Source: Bombyx mori (lineage: Eukaryota; Arthropoda; Insecta; Lepidoptera; Bombycidae). From it: a stretch of 64,000 nucleotides of DNA. Location of the stretch: the NCBI RefSeq assembly GCF_030269925.1, contig NC_085130.1, positions 260,501 to 324,500 of the forward strand. The letters run 5' to 3'. The notes under the pieces were generated by a model, which had not been told where the DNA came from, did no database searches, and was given only the letters and a program-made list of their open reading frames with translations. Shown piece by piece: positions 1 to 8,562 of this stretch. How positions within the stretch are numbered: position 1 is the stretch's first letter; every line of letters starts with the position of its first letter. Position numbers and translations under genes: made by a program.

Positions 1-537
1 CGAGGCGACCTCCTCCTTCGTGGCACACTCGTCGAGGCCCGTAATTTTCACCTCCGCCATTTTTACGGGCCGCGCGATGCGCACCACCTCGGGATCCGGC
101 AGGATTTCCCTCAGCCGGGCCGCCAATTTTTCGGCCGCGGCGTTTGTGTTGGGGCCGGGGCACTCTATAAGACGAGCCCCGTTGGCCGTCTGCCGGACCT
201 TGATGCCCCCCTCCACGCCGAGGGCGTCCACATTCACGCCGCCGCGCGCCTGGGTCATCACCTCGTGGTAGGTGATGCCCTTTTCTTTGCCGGCCGGCAG
301 CAGCTCCACTACCACTGCAGCCGACCGCGGGGCGCGCGGCCTCCTTCGTCCAGGTCGGCCCCTCGGCTCCGCTCGACCCTCTTGGCGGGGAGCGGTGGCC
401 GCAGGGGCGGGCTTGGGGCGCGGCGCGGCAGGCGCCGCTACCTTTTTTGGCCCTCGCCGCACCACCGTCGTCCAGGCCTCGTCCATGTTGGCCGGGGCCG
501 GGGGCAGCGGGCGGGGCTGGGGGGTCGGTGCCGGCCC
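1..537 (-). pseudogene. SART-A ORF1 (gag) fragment, copy 0, runs off the window edge
   Basis: The minus strand here encodes the middle of the same gag-like ORF1 seen complete at 4334-6763: the Pro/Ala-rich linker, the NMDEAWTTVVRR motif and the block ending at the GLDECATKEEV motif. The reading frame stays open to the window edge, so the zinc knuckles and ORF2 would lie to the left. It is 5'-truncated: coding homology stops near 534, inside the Pro-rich linker, and a short GC-rich prefix joins it to the poly(T) of the next copy. It differs from the three complete copies at many bases, for example a shorter Arg/Pro segment around 330-350, so it is a separate lineage rather than a recent duplicate. 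Whether the left part is intact cannot be seen. Confidence 0.85.
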
Positions 538-600
538 TCGGGAAACCTTTTTTTTTTTTTTTTTTTTTTTTCGGGTAGAGGGCCGAACCTCCTACGAGGT

Positions 601-625
601 CCCCGCGCAAAAGGGGCGCGCGGGG
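601..625 (-). promoter_or_regulatory. GC-rich hairpin near SART-A 3' end
   Basis: CCCCGCGC (601-608) pairs with GCGCGGGG (618-625) across a 9-nt loop, about 30 nt before the element end. The same hairpin recurs unchanged near 7671, 8078 and 15989. A second, 5-bp hairpin (ACCTC/GAGGT) lies between it and the tail. Structured 3' UTR elements are needed for template recognition by the SART1 reverse transcriptase, so this is a candidate RT-recognition hairpin; that role is inferred. Confidence 0.6.
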
Positions 626-1085
626 TATGTGAGACTCAACGATCTGCATGGTGTTGTGAGCAGACCGCGGGCCCAAGGATTTTAGAGCCCACCCACTAAA
701 CGACTCCTCTGCACTCTTACACCCGACGTCCGATCCCCTCCGAGGTCAGAACCCGGATGAGGTAGGGGGGCTACCGCGGTCAACACTACAACCAGACGGC
801 GCGGCTCACCCCAAGGACGCCCAGCCGACGGAGCCTTCGAGGCGAATCGAAGGCTCTGAAACGTCGGCCGTCTCGGTACGGCAGCCCGTCGGGCCGCCCA
901 GACGGTGCCGCTGGTGTCCCGGAATACCCCGCTGGACCAGAACCAGCCTGCCGGGTCGGGACGCGATACACCGTCGACCGGTCGCTCTATTCACTCCACG
1001 GCAGCGCGCTAGAGTGCTGGTAGCGCGCCGCGCGGCCTCACCCCCTCAGGTCGCCCCTTGACCTTCACCGGGGGGAGACCGCCAC

Positions 1086-4000
1086 CTACAGGGGCCGGGA
1101 CGTACGGGCGTATTCCCGCCTCCGGCCCCCGGCTCGACGGCGACGGATCGGTGCGGAAAGGGAAGAGCTCTCCCTCTCTCGCTCCGCCGCCTCCTTCTGC
1201 GAGATGGTGGACTCGCAGAAGTCGAGCATCGCCTTCCAGGACGCATCGCTGCCGAGCATCGTAGCCACGACGCGCGGCAGCGAGAGGTCCTCTCCAATGA
1301 CCGCGACGAGGGCGGCGCGCTGCTCGTCGAATCCAGAGCAACGCGCCAGCGTGTGTTCCGCTGTGTCATCCTCGTCGCGGTCCGCGCAGTGATGGCACTG
1401 CGCCGTCGGTTCCCTTCCGGCTATCTTGTGCAAGTACCGGCCAAAACAACCATGGCCGGTCAACATTTGCGTCAGCCGGAAGGTGAGGCATCCGCGGTCG
1501 CGGCCCACCCAGTCCGCGAGAACCGGGCGGACCGCCTCGACGGTACGGAGGCCGGCCGACGGGTCCGCCAAGCGGCGAGACCACGCCTCCAGCACGGACC
1601 GCCGAGATTGGAGCCTCCGCGCTCGAACTACTCCTTCGCCGGGGCGCCCTTCCCCCCTAGAGCGGAGGTCGCTACGCCACCGGTAATCGGCAGCGAGCGC
1701 CTCCGCCTCCAGGTCCCAGGGTGGCGCCCCAGCGAGCAAGCACGCCGCCTCGAAGGAGACGGTGCGGTATCCTCGGATCGCCCTGACCGCGATCGCGCGC
1801 TGCGGACGTCGCAGCGCGGCGACGTTCTGGCGGGTCAGGGCGTGGCACCATACGGGCGCGCCGTATAGTGCCATCGACCGCACCACCCCCATGTAGAGGC
1901 GGCGCGCCACCTGATCGGGACCCCCGACGTTTGGAAGCAGCCGGCTCAAAGAGCCGGCCGTCGCCATCAGTCGAGGGCCCAACTTCGCGAAGTGAGCGCG
2001 GAAGTTCCACCGACCATCCAGTTCAAGGCCGAGGTACCGAAGACCGGTCACCCCGACCCCGACGCGGACGCCTCCGATCACGAGGTGGGCACCCAGAGGC
2101 GGCGCTCGTCCCGGCCCGTGAAACAACAGGGCCTGGGTTTTGTCGAGCGCCACCTCGAGTCCCAGCCGTCGGATCCTTGTGACGACGTGTGCCACGCCTG
2201 CGCACGCCAGACGAGCAGACTCCCGGTAGTCCCTCCCCGGAGCCACGACCAGAGTGTCGTCAGCGTAGCAAATGACGCTCAGCCCGGGGAGGGGACCCCG
2301 TATGACGCCCCGCAGGACCCAGTCGTAGCCGATGTTCCACAGCAGGGGGCCCAGGACGGACCCCTGCGGAACACCGCGCTCGACGGGGAAGCGGTACATC
2401 GCCCCACCGTGTCCGATGCACTGGATCGACCTGCCCTCGAGGTAGGAGCCGATCAGTCGGCGGAGGTATGCGGGGACGCCGTGATACTCCAGCGCCCCCG
2501 CGATCACCGACCAGGGCAGGGTGTTGAAGGCGTTCCTTACATCTAAGGATAACGCCATCGCCACCCCGCCCCGGGATACGGCTTCATCGGAGAGGGCCCG
2601 CACGCGCAGAATTGCGTCGATAGTCGAGCGGCCCTCTCTGAAGCCGTATTGCTCCGCCGAAAGATCGGGACCCGTCTCGGTCAGGTGCCGGACGATGCGG
2701 GCCGCGACGATCCTCTCGAGCATCTTGCCCGCTTCGTCCAGCAACACGATGGGGCGATAGCCCGCGGGTGAGTCCGCGGGGCGCCCGTCCTTCCGCAGAA
2801 GGACCAGTCTGCCCGTCTTCCATTTCGACGGGAACCGTCCCGACTCGAGGCACGCTTCGAAAAGCCCCCCGAGCCGGTCCCCTAGGGCCTCGAAGGCCAA
2901 GCTCCAGACCCGGCCGTGAACGCCGTCAGGGCCGGGGGCCGTGTCCTTCGCTCTCATTTTGGACACGGCCGCATGGATCTCCGCCCCCGTGATAGGGGGA
3001 GGGGGCTCCTCGGCAGTGGGAACGCTGGGGCGACGCGGAGGCGTGCCCCACGTGGCGTCCATCTGGGGGGGCTCAAAGTCTCCCCCCGCTGCTGGCGGGA
3101 AAAGCGCAGAAACTATTTCCCGCAGCTGCCGAGGCTGGAGCCGCTCGGTCACCGGGAGCGCCCACGGCTGCAGTTTCCTGCGAACCATCTTGTATGGGCG
3201 CCCCCAGGGATCTTCGTCGAGCGACTCCAGGAGAGTCTTCATGCTCTGCTTCTTGGCCTCGCCGATGGCCAGCTGCAACGCCGTCTGCTTTTGACGACAG
3301 TCAGCGTGCAGCCGGGCCGCCGTCTCCGCGAACGTTGCGTCGCGACTACGGCGGCGGCGGTGGCGTGCGCTCCGGCGGCGCGCCCTCACGCACTCCTCTC
3401 GGAGTCTTGCGATCTCGGGCGACCACCAGAATGCACCCCCACGTGGTGCTCGGGGGCCGACCCGGGGCATGGCGGCATCACAAATGTTTGCCATGGTGCC
3501 CCGGAACCAGTCGACCTCCGCATCCACGTCCGCGAGCCGCGCGGGTTTTGGCGCCCACGCAGCAACAGCGGCCGCCTCCATCAGCAACTCCTTGTTCATC
3601 CTTTTCAAGGCCCACCTGGGGAACGAACGGGGCGCACCTTGCGGGAGCTCCTCCTCACCGCGGGCGCCCGCGGCTGACGACGAAGACAAGGAGGAGGCGG
3701 AGAGCTCGAATCGGACGTATCTGTGGTCCGAGAGCGTCTCCGCCCCCTCGAGTACGCGCCAGCCGCGGGTGCGGCGCACGGCGGACGGGGACGCGAACGT
3801 CACGTCCACGTGAGATTGCCCGTTCCACCGCACGCAAGTCGCGACCGTGCCTCTGTTTAGGAGACAGAGGCCGGTCGCGATCGCCCACTCCGAAAGGGCC
3901 TCGCCTCGCGCATCCGTGCGGGGGGAACCCCAAGCCGTGCACTTGGCATTGAAGTCCCCCGCGACGATGACAGGGCGGGACCCGAGGCGGTGTAAAAGCG

Positions 4001-4334
4001 CCTCGAGCCCGCCCAGAAACCGTTCGAATTCGGCGAGGCTCCTGTTCGGAGAAAAGTACGCCCCGATCACGACGGTCCCGTCGATCCTAGCCGCGACGTA
4101 CCCGGGTCCCCTGGCCACCATATCCAAGGGGGGTAACGCCGCGGACTGTCTCAGTACGATGGCCACGGAGCCGTCGACGTCCCCGATCCAGCAGTCCTGG
4201 TCGGTGGGGACGAAGTACGGCTCCGCAGCGACAGCGACGTCGATTGACCACTCCGCCATGGTGTGGACGAGGAGATCCTGTGCCCTGGCGGAGTGGTTCA
4301 AATTGCACTGGAGGAAGCGGTGGACGCAACCCAT
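1086..4334 (-). CDS. SART-A copy 1 ORF2: endonuclease-reverse transcriptase, 1082 aa
   Basis: This is the enzyme that nicks the target and copies the element RNA by target-primed reverse transcription. An apurinic-type endonuclease occupies about residues 1-230 (N11, E38 in AEPY, GDFNAK at 126-131, SDH at 202-204). The RT occupies about 440-780, with APGPDG near 466-471, LDVRNAF at 597-603, GVPQGSVLGPLLWN at 654-667 and catalytic YADD at 690-693. A C-terminal zinc knuckle uses C980, C983, H994 and C999. There is no RNase H domain, unlike the TRAS elements in this window. The ATG overlaps the ORF1 stop as TAATG (4336-4332), the termination-reinitiation arrangement described for SART1, so the start is secure. 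No stop codons or frameshifts interrupt it; all catalytic residues are present, so it looks potentially active. Confidence 0.93.
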   Translation of the reverse strand: MGCVHRFLQCNLNHSARAQDLLVHTMAEWSIDVAVAAEPYFVPTDQDCWIGDVDGSVAIVLRQSAALPPLDMVARGPGYVAARIDGTVVIGAYFSPNRSLAEFERFLGGLEALLHRLGSRPVIVAGDFNAKCTAWGSPRTDARGEALSEWAIATGLCLLNRGTVATCVRWNGQSHVDVTFASPSAVRRTRGWRVLEGAETLSDHRYVRFELSASSLSSSSAAGARGEEELPQGAPRSFPRWALKRMNKELLMEAAAVAAWAPKPARLADVDAEVDWFRGTMANICDAAMPRVGPRAPRGGAFWWSPEIARLREECVRARRRSARHRRRRSRDATFAETAARLHADCRQKQTALQLAIGEAKKQSMKTLLESLDEDPWGRPYKMVRRKLQPWALPVTERLQPRQLREIVSALFPPAAGGDFEPPQMDATWGTPPRRPSVPTAEEPPPPITGAEIHAAVSKMRAKDTAPGPDGVHGRVWSLAFEALGDRLGGLFEACLESGRFPSKWKTGRLVLLRKDGRPADSPAGYRPIVLLDEAGKMLERIVAARIVRHLTETGPDLSAEQYGFREGRSTIDAILRVRALSDEAVSRGGVAMALSLDVRNAFNTLPWSVIAGALEYHGVPAYLRRLIGSYLEGRSIQCIGHGGAMYRFPVERGVPQGSVLGPLLWNIGYDWVLRGVIRGPLPGLSVICYADDTLVVAPGRDYRESARLACAGVAHVVTRIRRLGLEVALDKTQALLFHGPGRAPPLGAHLVIGGVRVGVGVTGLRYLGLELDGRWNFRAHFAKLGPRLMATAGSLSRLLPNVGGPDQVARRLYMGVVRSMALYGAPVWCHALTRQNVAALRRPQRAIAVRAIRGYRTVSFEAACLLAGAPPWDLEAEALAADYRWRSDLRSRGEGRPGEGVVRARRLQSRRSVLEAWSRRLADPSAGLRTVEAVRPVLADWVGRDRGCLTFRLTQMLTGHGCFGRYLHKIAGREPTAQCHHCADRDEDDTAEHTLARCSGFDEQRAALVAVIGEDLSLPRVVATMLGSDASWKAMLDFCESTISQKEAAERERESSSLSAPIRRRRAGGRRREYARTSRPL

Positions 4335-6763
4335 TACGGGGCTACGTCCATCGCTCCCTCGTCTGTCCCGCCCTGCGGCTGCTCTGGTGCCGCGGCGGGA
4401 GCTGACTCACCGGCTGCCCTTTTTGCAGCCGGCTTCTTTTTCTTTCCGCCCCTCCTCGTTTTTGTAGAGGAGGGGGCGGATTTACACGCCGGGCCCCCGG
4501 CCCGGTGGTCGGCCTTCCTTTTGGCCGCGTCGCACAAGACGCAGTGCGGCGCGGCTGTGGTGCAGGAGGCTGCCTTGTGCCCCGGTTGGCCGCAGCGGAA
4601 ACACAAGCCGCTGCGGTCCACGGTCGAGGGGCACTTGGCGAGGCCGTGGCCGGTGCCGAAGCACCGAAGACAACGCCACGGCCTGGCATCCTGCAGCTGC
4701 ACGTGGGCCACTACCCAGCCCACGCGCAGCCTTCCGGGGCTGTCGGAAGGCCGCCCCTGTGGAGGGGTGGCCAGGAGGGTCGCCGTTGCAATCGGGCAAC
4801 GCGCCCACGCCGTCCGGGTTCCGGAATATGTCACCCGGAGCTCTCCGACTTTGACGTCGGCGAGGGCGCAGTTGCCCTGCGACGCAATGGCTGCGGCGAC
4901 CTCCTCCTTTGTGGCGCACTCGTCGAGGCCCGTGATTTTAACTTCTCCCATCTTCAAGGGCCGCGCGATGCGCACCATCTCGGGGTCCGGCAGAATTTCT
5001 CGAAGCCGGGCCGCCAGTTTTTCGGCCGCGGCGTTCGTGTTTTCGCCGGGGCACTCCAAAAGACGAGCCCCGTTGGCCGTCTGCCGGACCTTGACGCCAC
5101 CCTCCACGCCGAGGGCGTCCACATTTACGCCGCCGCGCGCCTGGGTCATCACGTCGTGGTATGTGATGCCCTTTTCTTTGGCGGCCGGCAGCAGCTCCAA
5201 TACCACTGCAGCCGACCGCGGGGCCCGCGGCTTTCTGCGTGCTCCTCTCCTTCCTTTTTGGCCCCTCGGCTCCGCTCGACCCTCTTGGCGGGGAGCGGTG
5301 GCCGCAGGGGCGGGCTTGGGACGCGGCGCAGCAGGCGCCGCCACTTTCCTAGGCCCACGCCGCACTACCGTCGTCCAGGCCTCTTCCATATTGGCCGGGG
5401 CAGGGGGCAGTGGGCGGGGCTGGGGGGTCGGGGCCGGTTTGGCGGCGTTGACGCCCCCCTTCTTCTTATTTCGGCTCCTGCCGGGCCCCGCCTTCGCAGG
5501 CTGGGACGGGGCAGGAGCATTCTTCTTAGTCTTCCGCTGGCCGGTGACTGGTGCTCCTGAGGGGGCGGGTTTTGGTGCCCCCGTATTTTGTTGGTTCCGC
5601 GGGTCCGTTGGTCCAGGCTTGGCCGGAACAGCAGCCGAGGCGACCGGGCGTGCCGCAGGTGTCGCGCCCTTTGTAGGGCCGCCATAAGTTCTGACGGCCA
5701 CTGTTTTCCGGGGCGCTGGCAAGGGCGCACTGCCTTTCGCCTCATGGGCGAGGGGCGGCCTCGCACGCTCCACCCTGGAGCTGCGTGCTTCCTGTATGAG
5801 GAGCTGCCGCCTCAGCTCCTCGACCTCAGTGAGGCCTTCTGCTTCGGGCGGAGGAAGGACAGGGGCCGAGCTGCGTTGCCGCTCGATGAGATCGGCAACC
5901 ATTGTTCGCAGCTCGGCCATGTCGACGCGGAACTGTCCGTTCTCCGCCCGAAGTCGGCCATTTTCCTCCGCCAGTTGCTCAAGGCGGGCGTGCTGCAGGG
6001 CTATTTCCTGCCGCAGGCCTGCCGTTTCCGTGGTTGTGGTGCGGTCCACAACGTCCTGCAGCCGTTCCTCGAGTGTGGCGGCCGCCGATTTCATGGCCGA
6101 CACTTCTGAGCCCTTGAGGCCTCCAGTGGATTTAGCCGCAATGGTCGCGACTATCTTCCCGACTATTTTACAAGCTCGGAGGGGGTCAGAGGGACCCACC
6201 TCCGTCAGGGATCGCTGTAGGCGCTCAACCTCTTCTATTTTCCTATTTTTATTTTTCGCCTCACGGCAGGCGGCTCTGAACTGCGCCGAGGAGGCAGCGT
6301 CCAGTCCGCAAGACGACGGCTTCTCAAAATCAGTGGCGGGCGGCGCCGCAGCAGCCGCCGGCCCTTCCGCCAACGCCATGTACTTGGCGCTGGCAGGCTC
6401 TCCTTCCGATGAATCGGACGGAGCGGAGGACGCCGGCCGACGAGCCGACTTCCGCTTCCGCCGAGTCCGCTGCCGATCGCAATCGGCAAACAGCGCTGGC
6501 GTCTCCCGCCCACTAGACGCGTCGCCCCTTGCGGAGCTCCGCGCCGAGTACAGCGAGATTAAGCTCTCGCAGCGCTCAATTACTACGGTTGGGACTCTGT
6601 CCCTTACGCGACCCGTATTGTCGCCCCCATCCTCGTGGCAGTGTTTGCCCCCCCCAGAAACGGTGGGGCAGCGTGCGGCCGATCGCTCGACCGCACGGAG
6701 GGATTCTCCCCCCGCGGAGCGGGAGGTACCCTCCTGGGGTAATAACTTTTCAACAGATGCCAT
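4334..6763 (-). CDS. SART-A copy 1 ORF1: gag-like RNA-binding protein, 809 aa
   Basis: This is the nucleocapsid-like partner of ORF2, expected to bind element RNA and take it to telomeres. In order: a conserved leader (residues 7-35, LPQEG to VSGGG) shared even with SART-B, a basic RTRRKRKSARRP stretch near 98-109 that resembles a nuclear localisation signal, a Glu/Leu-rich probable coiled coil at about 215-330, a long Pro/Ala/Lys linker at about 335-480, a conserved block ending at GLDECATKEEV, and three CCHC knuckles at 698-711, 721-734 and 741-760, followed by a Lys-rich tail. Residues 1 to about 430 differ strongly from copies 2 and 3 while the rest is almost identical, so it is a mosaic. 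The start follows the conserved leader; translation of ORF2 probably depends on termination at its TAA. Confidence 0.9.
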   Translation of the reverse strand: MASVEKLLPQEGTSRSAGGESLRAVERSAARCPTVSGGGKHCHEDGGDNTGRVRDRVPTVVIERCESLISLYSARSSARGDASSGRETPALFADCDRQRTRRKRKSARRPASSAPSDSSEGEPASAKYMALAEGPAAAAAPPATDFEKPSSCGLDAASSAQFRAACREAKNKNRKIEEVERLQRSLTEVGPSDPLRACKIVGKIVATIAAKSTGGLKGSEVSAMKSAAATLEERLQDVVDRTTTTETAGLRQEIALQHARLEQLAEENGRLRAENGQFRVDMAELRTMVADLIERQRSSAPVLPPPEAEGLTEVEELRRQLLIQEARSSRVERARPPLAHEAKGSAPLPAPRKTVAVRTYGGPTKGATPAARPVASAAVPAKPGPTDPRNQQNTGAPKPAPSGAPVTGQRKTKKNAPAPSQPAKAGPGRSRNKKKGGVNAAKPAPTPQPRPLPPAPANMEEAWTTVVRRGPRKVAAPAAPRPKPAPAATAPRQEGRAEPRGQKGRRGARRKPRAPRSAAVVLELLPAAKEKGITYHDVMTQARGGVNVDALGVEGGVKVRQTANGARLLECPGENTNAAAEKLAARLREILPDPEMVRIARPLKMGEVKITGLDECATKEEVAAAIASQGNCALADVKVGELRVTYSGTRTAWARCPIATATLLATPPQGRPSDSPGRLRVGWVVAHVQLQDARPWRCLRCFGTGHGLAKCPSTVDRSGLCFRCGQPGHKAASCTTAAPHCVLCDAAKRKADHRAGGPACKSAPSSTKTRRGGKKKKPAAKRAAGESAPAAAPEQPQGGTDEGAMDVAP

Positions 6764-7618
6764 TATACATTTTTTCCTTTTTTATTAACCAGGGGTCGGT
6801 CCCCTGGGGTCTGGTTGGTACCCTTGGGACTGGACTCCCTCCAGCCATTCATCCCATCGCCGGGCACCAGAGCTTAGGATTGGGGCATTTTTTAAAGAGG
6901 TTTACGTCCTCGCGGCCCCGTGCCTCGCGGCAGCGGCCCCCGTCCCCCACGCGGTGAGGATTACGGGTTGGCCGGCGGCCCGCCGAGTGCAACGAGCAAC
7001 ACGGCAGACCACCGCCCGACGCTCAAAAGAGCAGCAACGACGAAGCCACGCCGGTATACCGGTACCCCCCTCTGGAAGGCGTGCCCCTGTAGCCGAAGCC
7101 GGGGACATGGCGACCAGCGGCCGGAAGATGCGTAAGCAACGCCGGCTCACTTCTCCATCGAAGGGCAGGCCAAAAGTGGCCCACCACCACCCATGGGTTA
7201 CGTCCGAAACAGGTCGGACGTGACCCGAAGAAAAACAAAAAAGGGGGAAGAAAGGGGACAAGAGAGGGAGCCCGAGCGTCTCCAGGAGGAACACCCTTCA
7301 GCGAGTGAAGGGCGTGGAGAGCCCGCAACTCCCCCTGCTGGTTTTGGTCCGCGTCATCCGATCTCTTTCGCTGCAAAGCCTAACTAGGCTACCCTACTCC
7401 TACACCTAGCCTACCTACCTAACACCTAGAAATCCTTGCAACGAAAAAGACCGGACGATACCCCTGGGAGTGGGACTGTTCCCAGAGGATCCCGTTATCC
7501 GCCACCTACGGACGCGCCCGGTGGAAGTCCAGCAAAACTCCCCCACAGACGGAGCCCCCGGCCACGCAGAGTGCGCGCCGGGGGGCCCGCCCAGGTCCCT
7601 CGGGGCCCTCGGGAAACC
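6764..7618 (-). promoter_or_regulatory. SART-A copy 1 5' UTR / internal promoter region
   Basis: About 850 nt of GC-rich untranslated leader with no credible coding. It is strongly conserved among copies 1-3 and still recognisable in SART-B. It contains the long stem-loop with a TAGG-rich loop (7354-7458) and short inverted repeats such as TGGGA/TCCCA near 7465-7485. R1-type LINEs usually carry their promoter inside the element 5' region; I infer the same here but recognise no specific promoter box. Confidence 0.5.
7354..7458 (-). promoter_or_regulatory. 25-bp leader stem with telomere-like loop, SART-A copy 1
   Basis: The arms at 7354-7378 and 7434-7458 pair on the sense RNA. The roughly 55-nt loop between them is built of CCTA/CCTAA words (TAGG on the sense strand). 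Two copy-specific base changes, C at 7371 and C at 7451, turn A-U pairs into G-U pairs and so keep the stem only in the sense RNA. Equivalent structures lie at 14795-14899, 22739-22843 and 30000-30109. Confidence 0.6.
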
Positions 7619-8015
7619 TTTTTTTTTTTTTTTTTTTTTTTCGGGTAGAGGGCCGAACCTCCTACGAGGTCCCCGCGCAAAAGGGGCGCGCGGGGTATGT
7701 GAGACTCAACGATCTGCATGGTGTTGTGAGCAGACCGCGGGCCCAAGGATTTTAGAGCCCACCCACTAAACGACTCCTCTGCACTCTTACACCCGACGTC
7801 CGATCCCCTCCGAGGTCAGAACCCGGATGAGGTAGGGGGGCTACCGCGGTCAACACTACAACCAGACGGCGCGGCTCACCCCAAGGACGCCCAGCCGACG
7901 GAGCCTTCGAGGCGAATCGAAGGCTCTGAAACGTCGGCCGTCTCGGTACGGCAGCCCGCCGGGCCGCCCAGACGGTGCCGCTGGTGTCCCGGAATACCCC
8001 GCTGGACCAGAACCA

Positions 8016-8018
<3 letters not shown>
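7619..8018 (-). mobile_element. SART-A fragment Y: last 377 nt of 3' UTR plus poly(A)
   Basis: Poly(T) at 7619-7641 followed by 7642-8018, which matches the 3' terminal part of the copy 1 3' UTR (572-948) and then stops abruptly at GGACCAGAACCAGCC, directly against the poly(T) of copy 2. It carries no ORF. It looks like an extreme 5'-truncated insertion or a recombination product; see the finding on its shared breakpoint with 15045. Confidence 0.85.
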
Positions 8019-8048
<30 letters not shown>

Positions 8049-8562
8049 CGGGTAGAGGGCCGAACCTCCTACGAGGTCCCCGCGCAAAAGGGGCGCGCGG
8101 GGTATGTGAGACTCAACGATCTGCATGGTGTTGTGAGCAGACCGCGGGCCCAAGGATTTTAGAGCCCACCCACTAAACGACTCCTCTGCACTCTTACACC
8201 CGACGTCCGATCCCCTCCGAGGTCAGAACCCGGATGAGGTAGGGGGGCTACCGCGGTCAACACTACAACCAGACGGCGCGGCTCACCCCAAGGACGCCCA
8301 GCCGACGGAGCCTTCGAGGCGAATCGAAGGCTCTGAAACGTCGGCCGTCTCGGTACGGCAGCCCGTCGGGCCGCCCAGACGGTGCCGCTGGTGTCCCGGA
8401 ATACCCCGCTGGACCAGAACCAGCCTGCCGGGTCGGGACGCGATACACCGTCGACCGGTCGCTCTATTCACTCCACGGCAGCGCGCTAGAGTGCTGGTAG
8501 CGCGCCGCGCGGCCTCACCCCCTCAGGTCGCCCCTTGACCTTCACCGGGGGGAGGCCGCCAC

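Larger units (their letters stand above)
548..7618 (-). mobile_element. SART-family telomeric non-LTR retrotransposon, copy A1 (complete)
   Basis: This is an R1-clade LINE of about 7.05 kb on the minus strand. Its 3' end is at 572, followed by a 24-nt A tail (T548-571 on the plus strand). Its 5' end is at about 7604-7618. Layout in sense order: about 840-nt 5' UTR, ORF1 (6763-4334), ORF2 (4334-1086), 514-nt 3' UTR. The assignment to SART rests on the R1-type endonuclease and RT, three CCHC knuckles in ORF1, the TAATG ORF1/ORF2 junction (a known SART1 trait) and an orientation opposite to the TRAS elements relative to CCTAA. It is not flanked by telomere repeats itself: its tail abuts SART fragment copy 0 and its 5' end abuts the tail of fragment Y. 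Confidence 0.9.

Noticed and set aside
786..994. Small minus-strand ORFs repeated at 786-994, 8263-8471 and 16174-16382
   Set aside because: They fall in the SART-A 3' UTR and repeat only because the element repeats; no protein-like features.
4263..5687. Long plus-strand ORF (474 codons) antisense to SART ORF1; similar ones at 11740-13194 and 2916-3677
   Set aside because: They lie opposite well-supported coding frames in very GC-rich DNA, where antisense frames stay open by codon bias. No recognisable domain and no start context.
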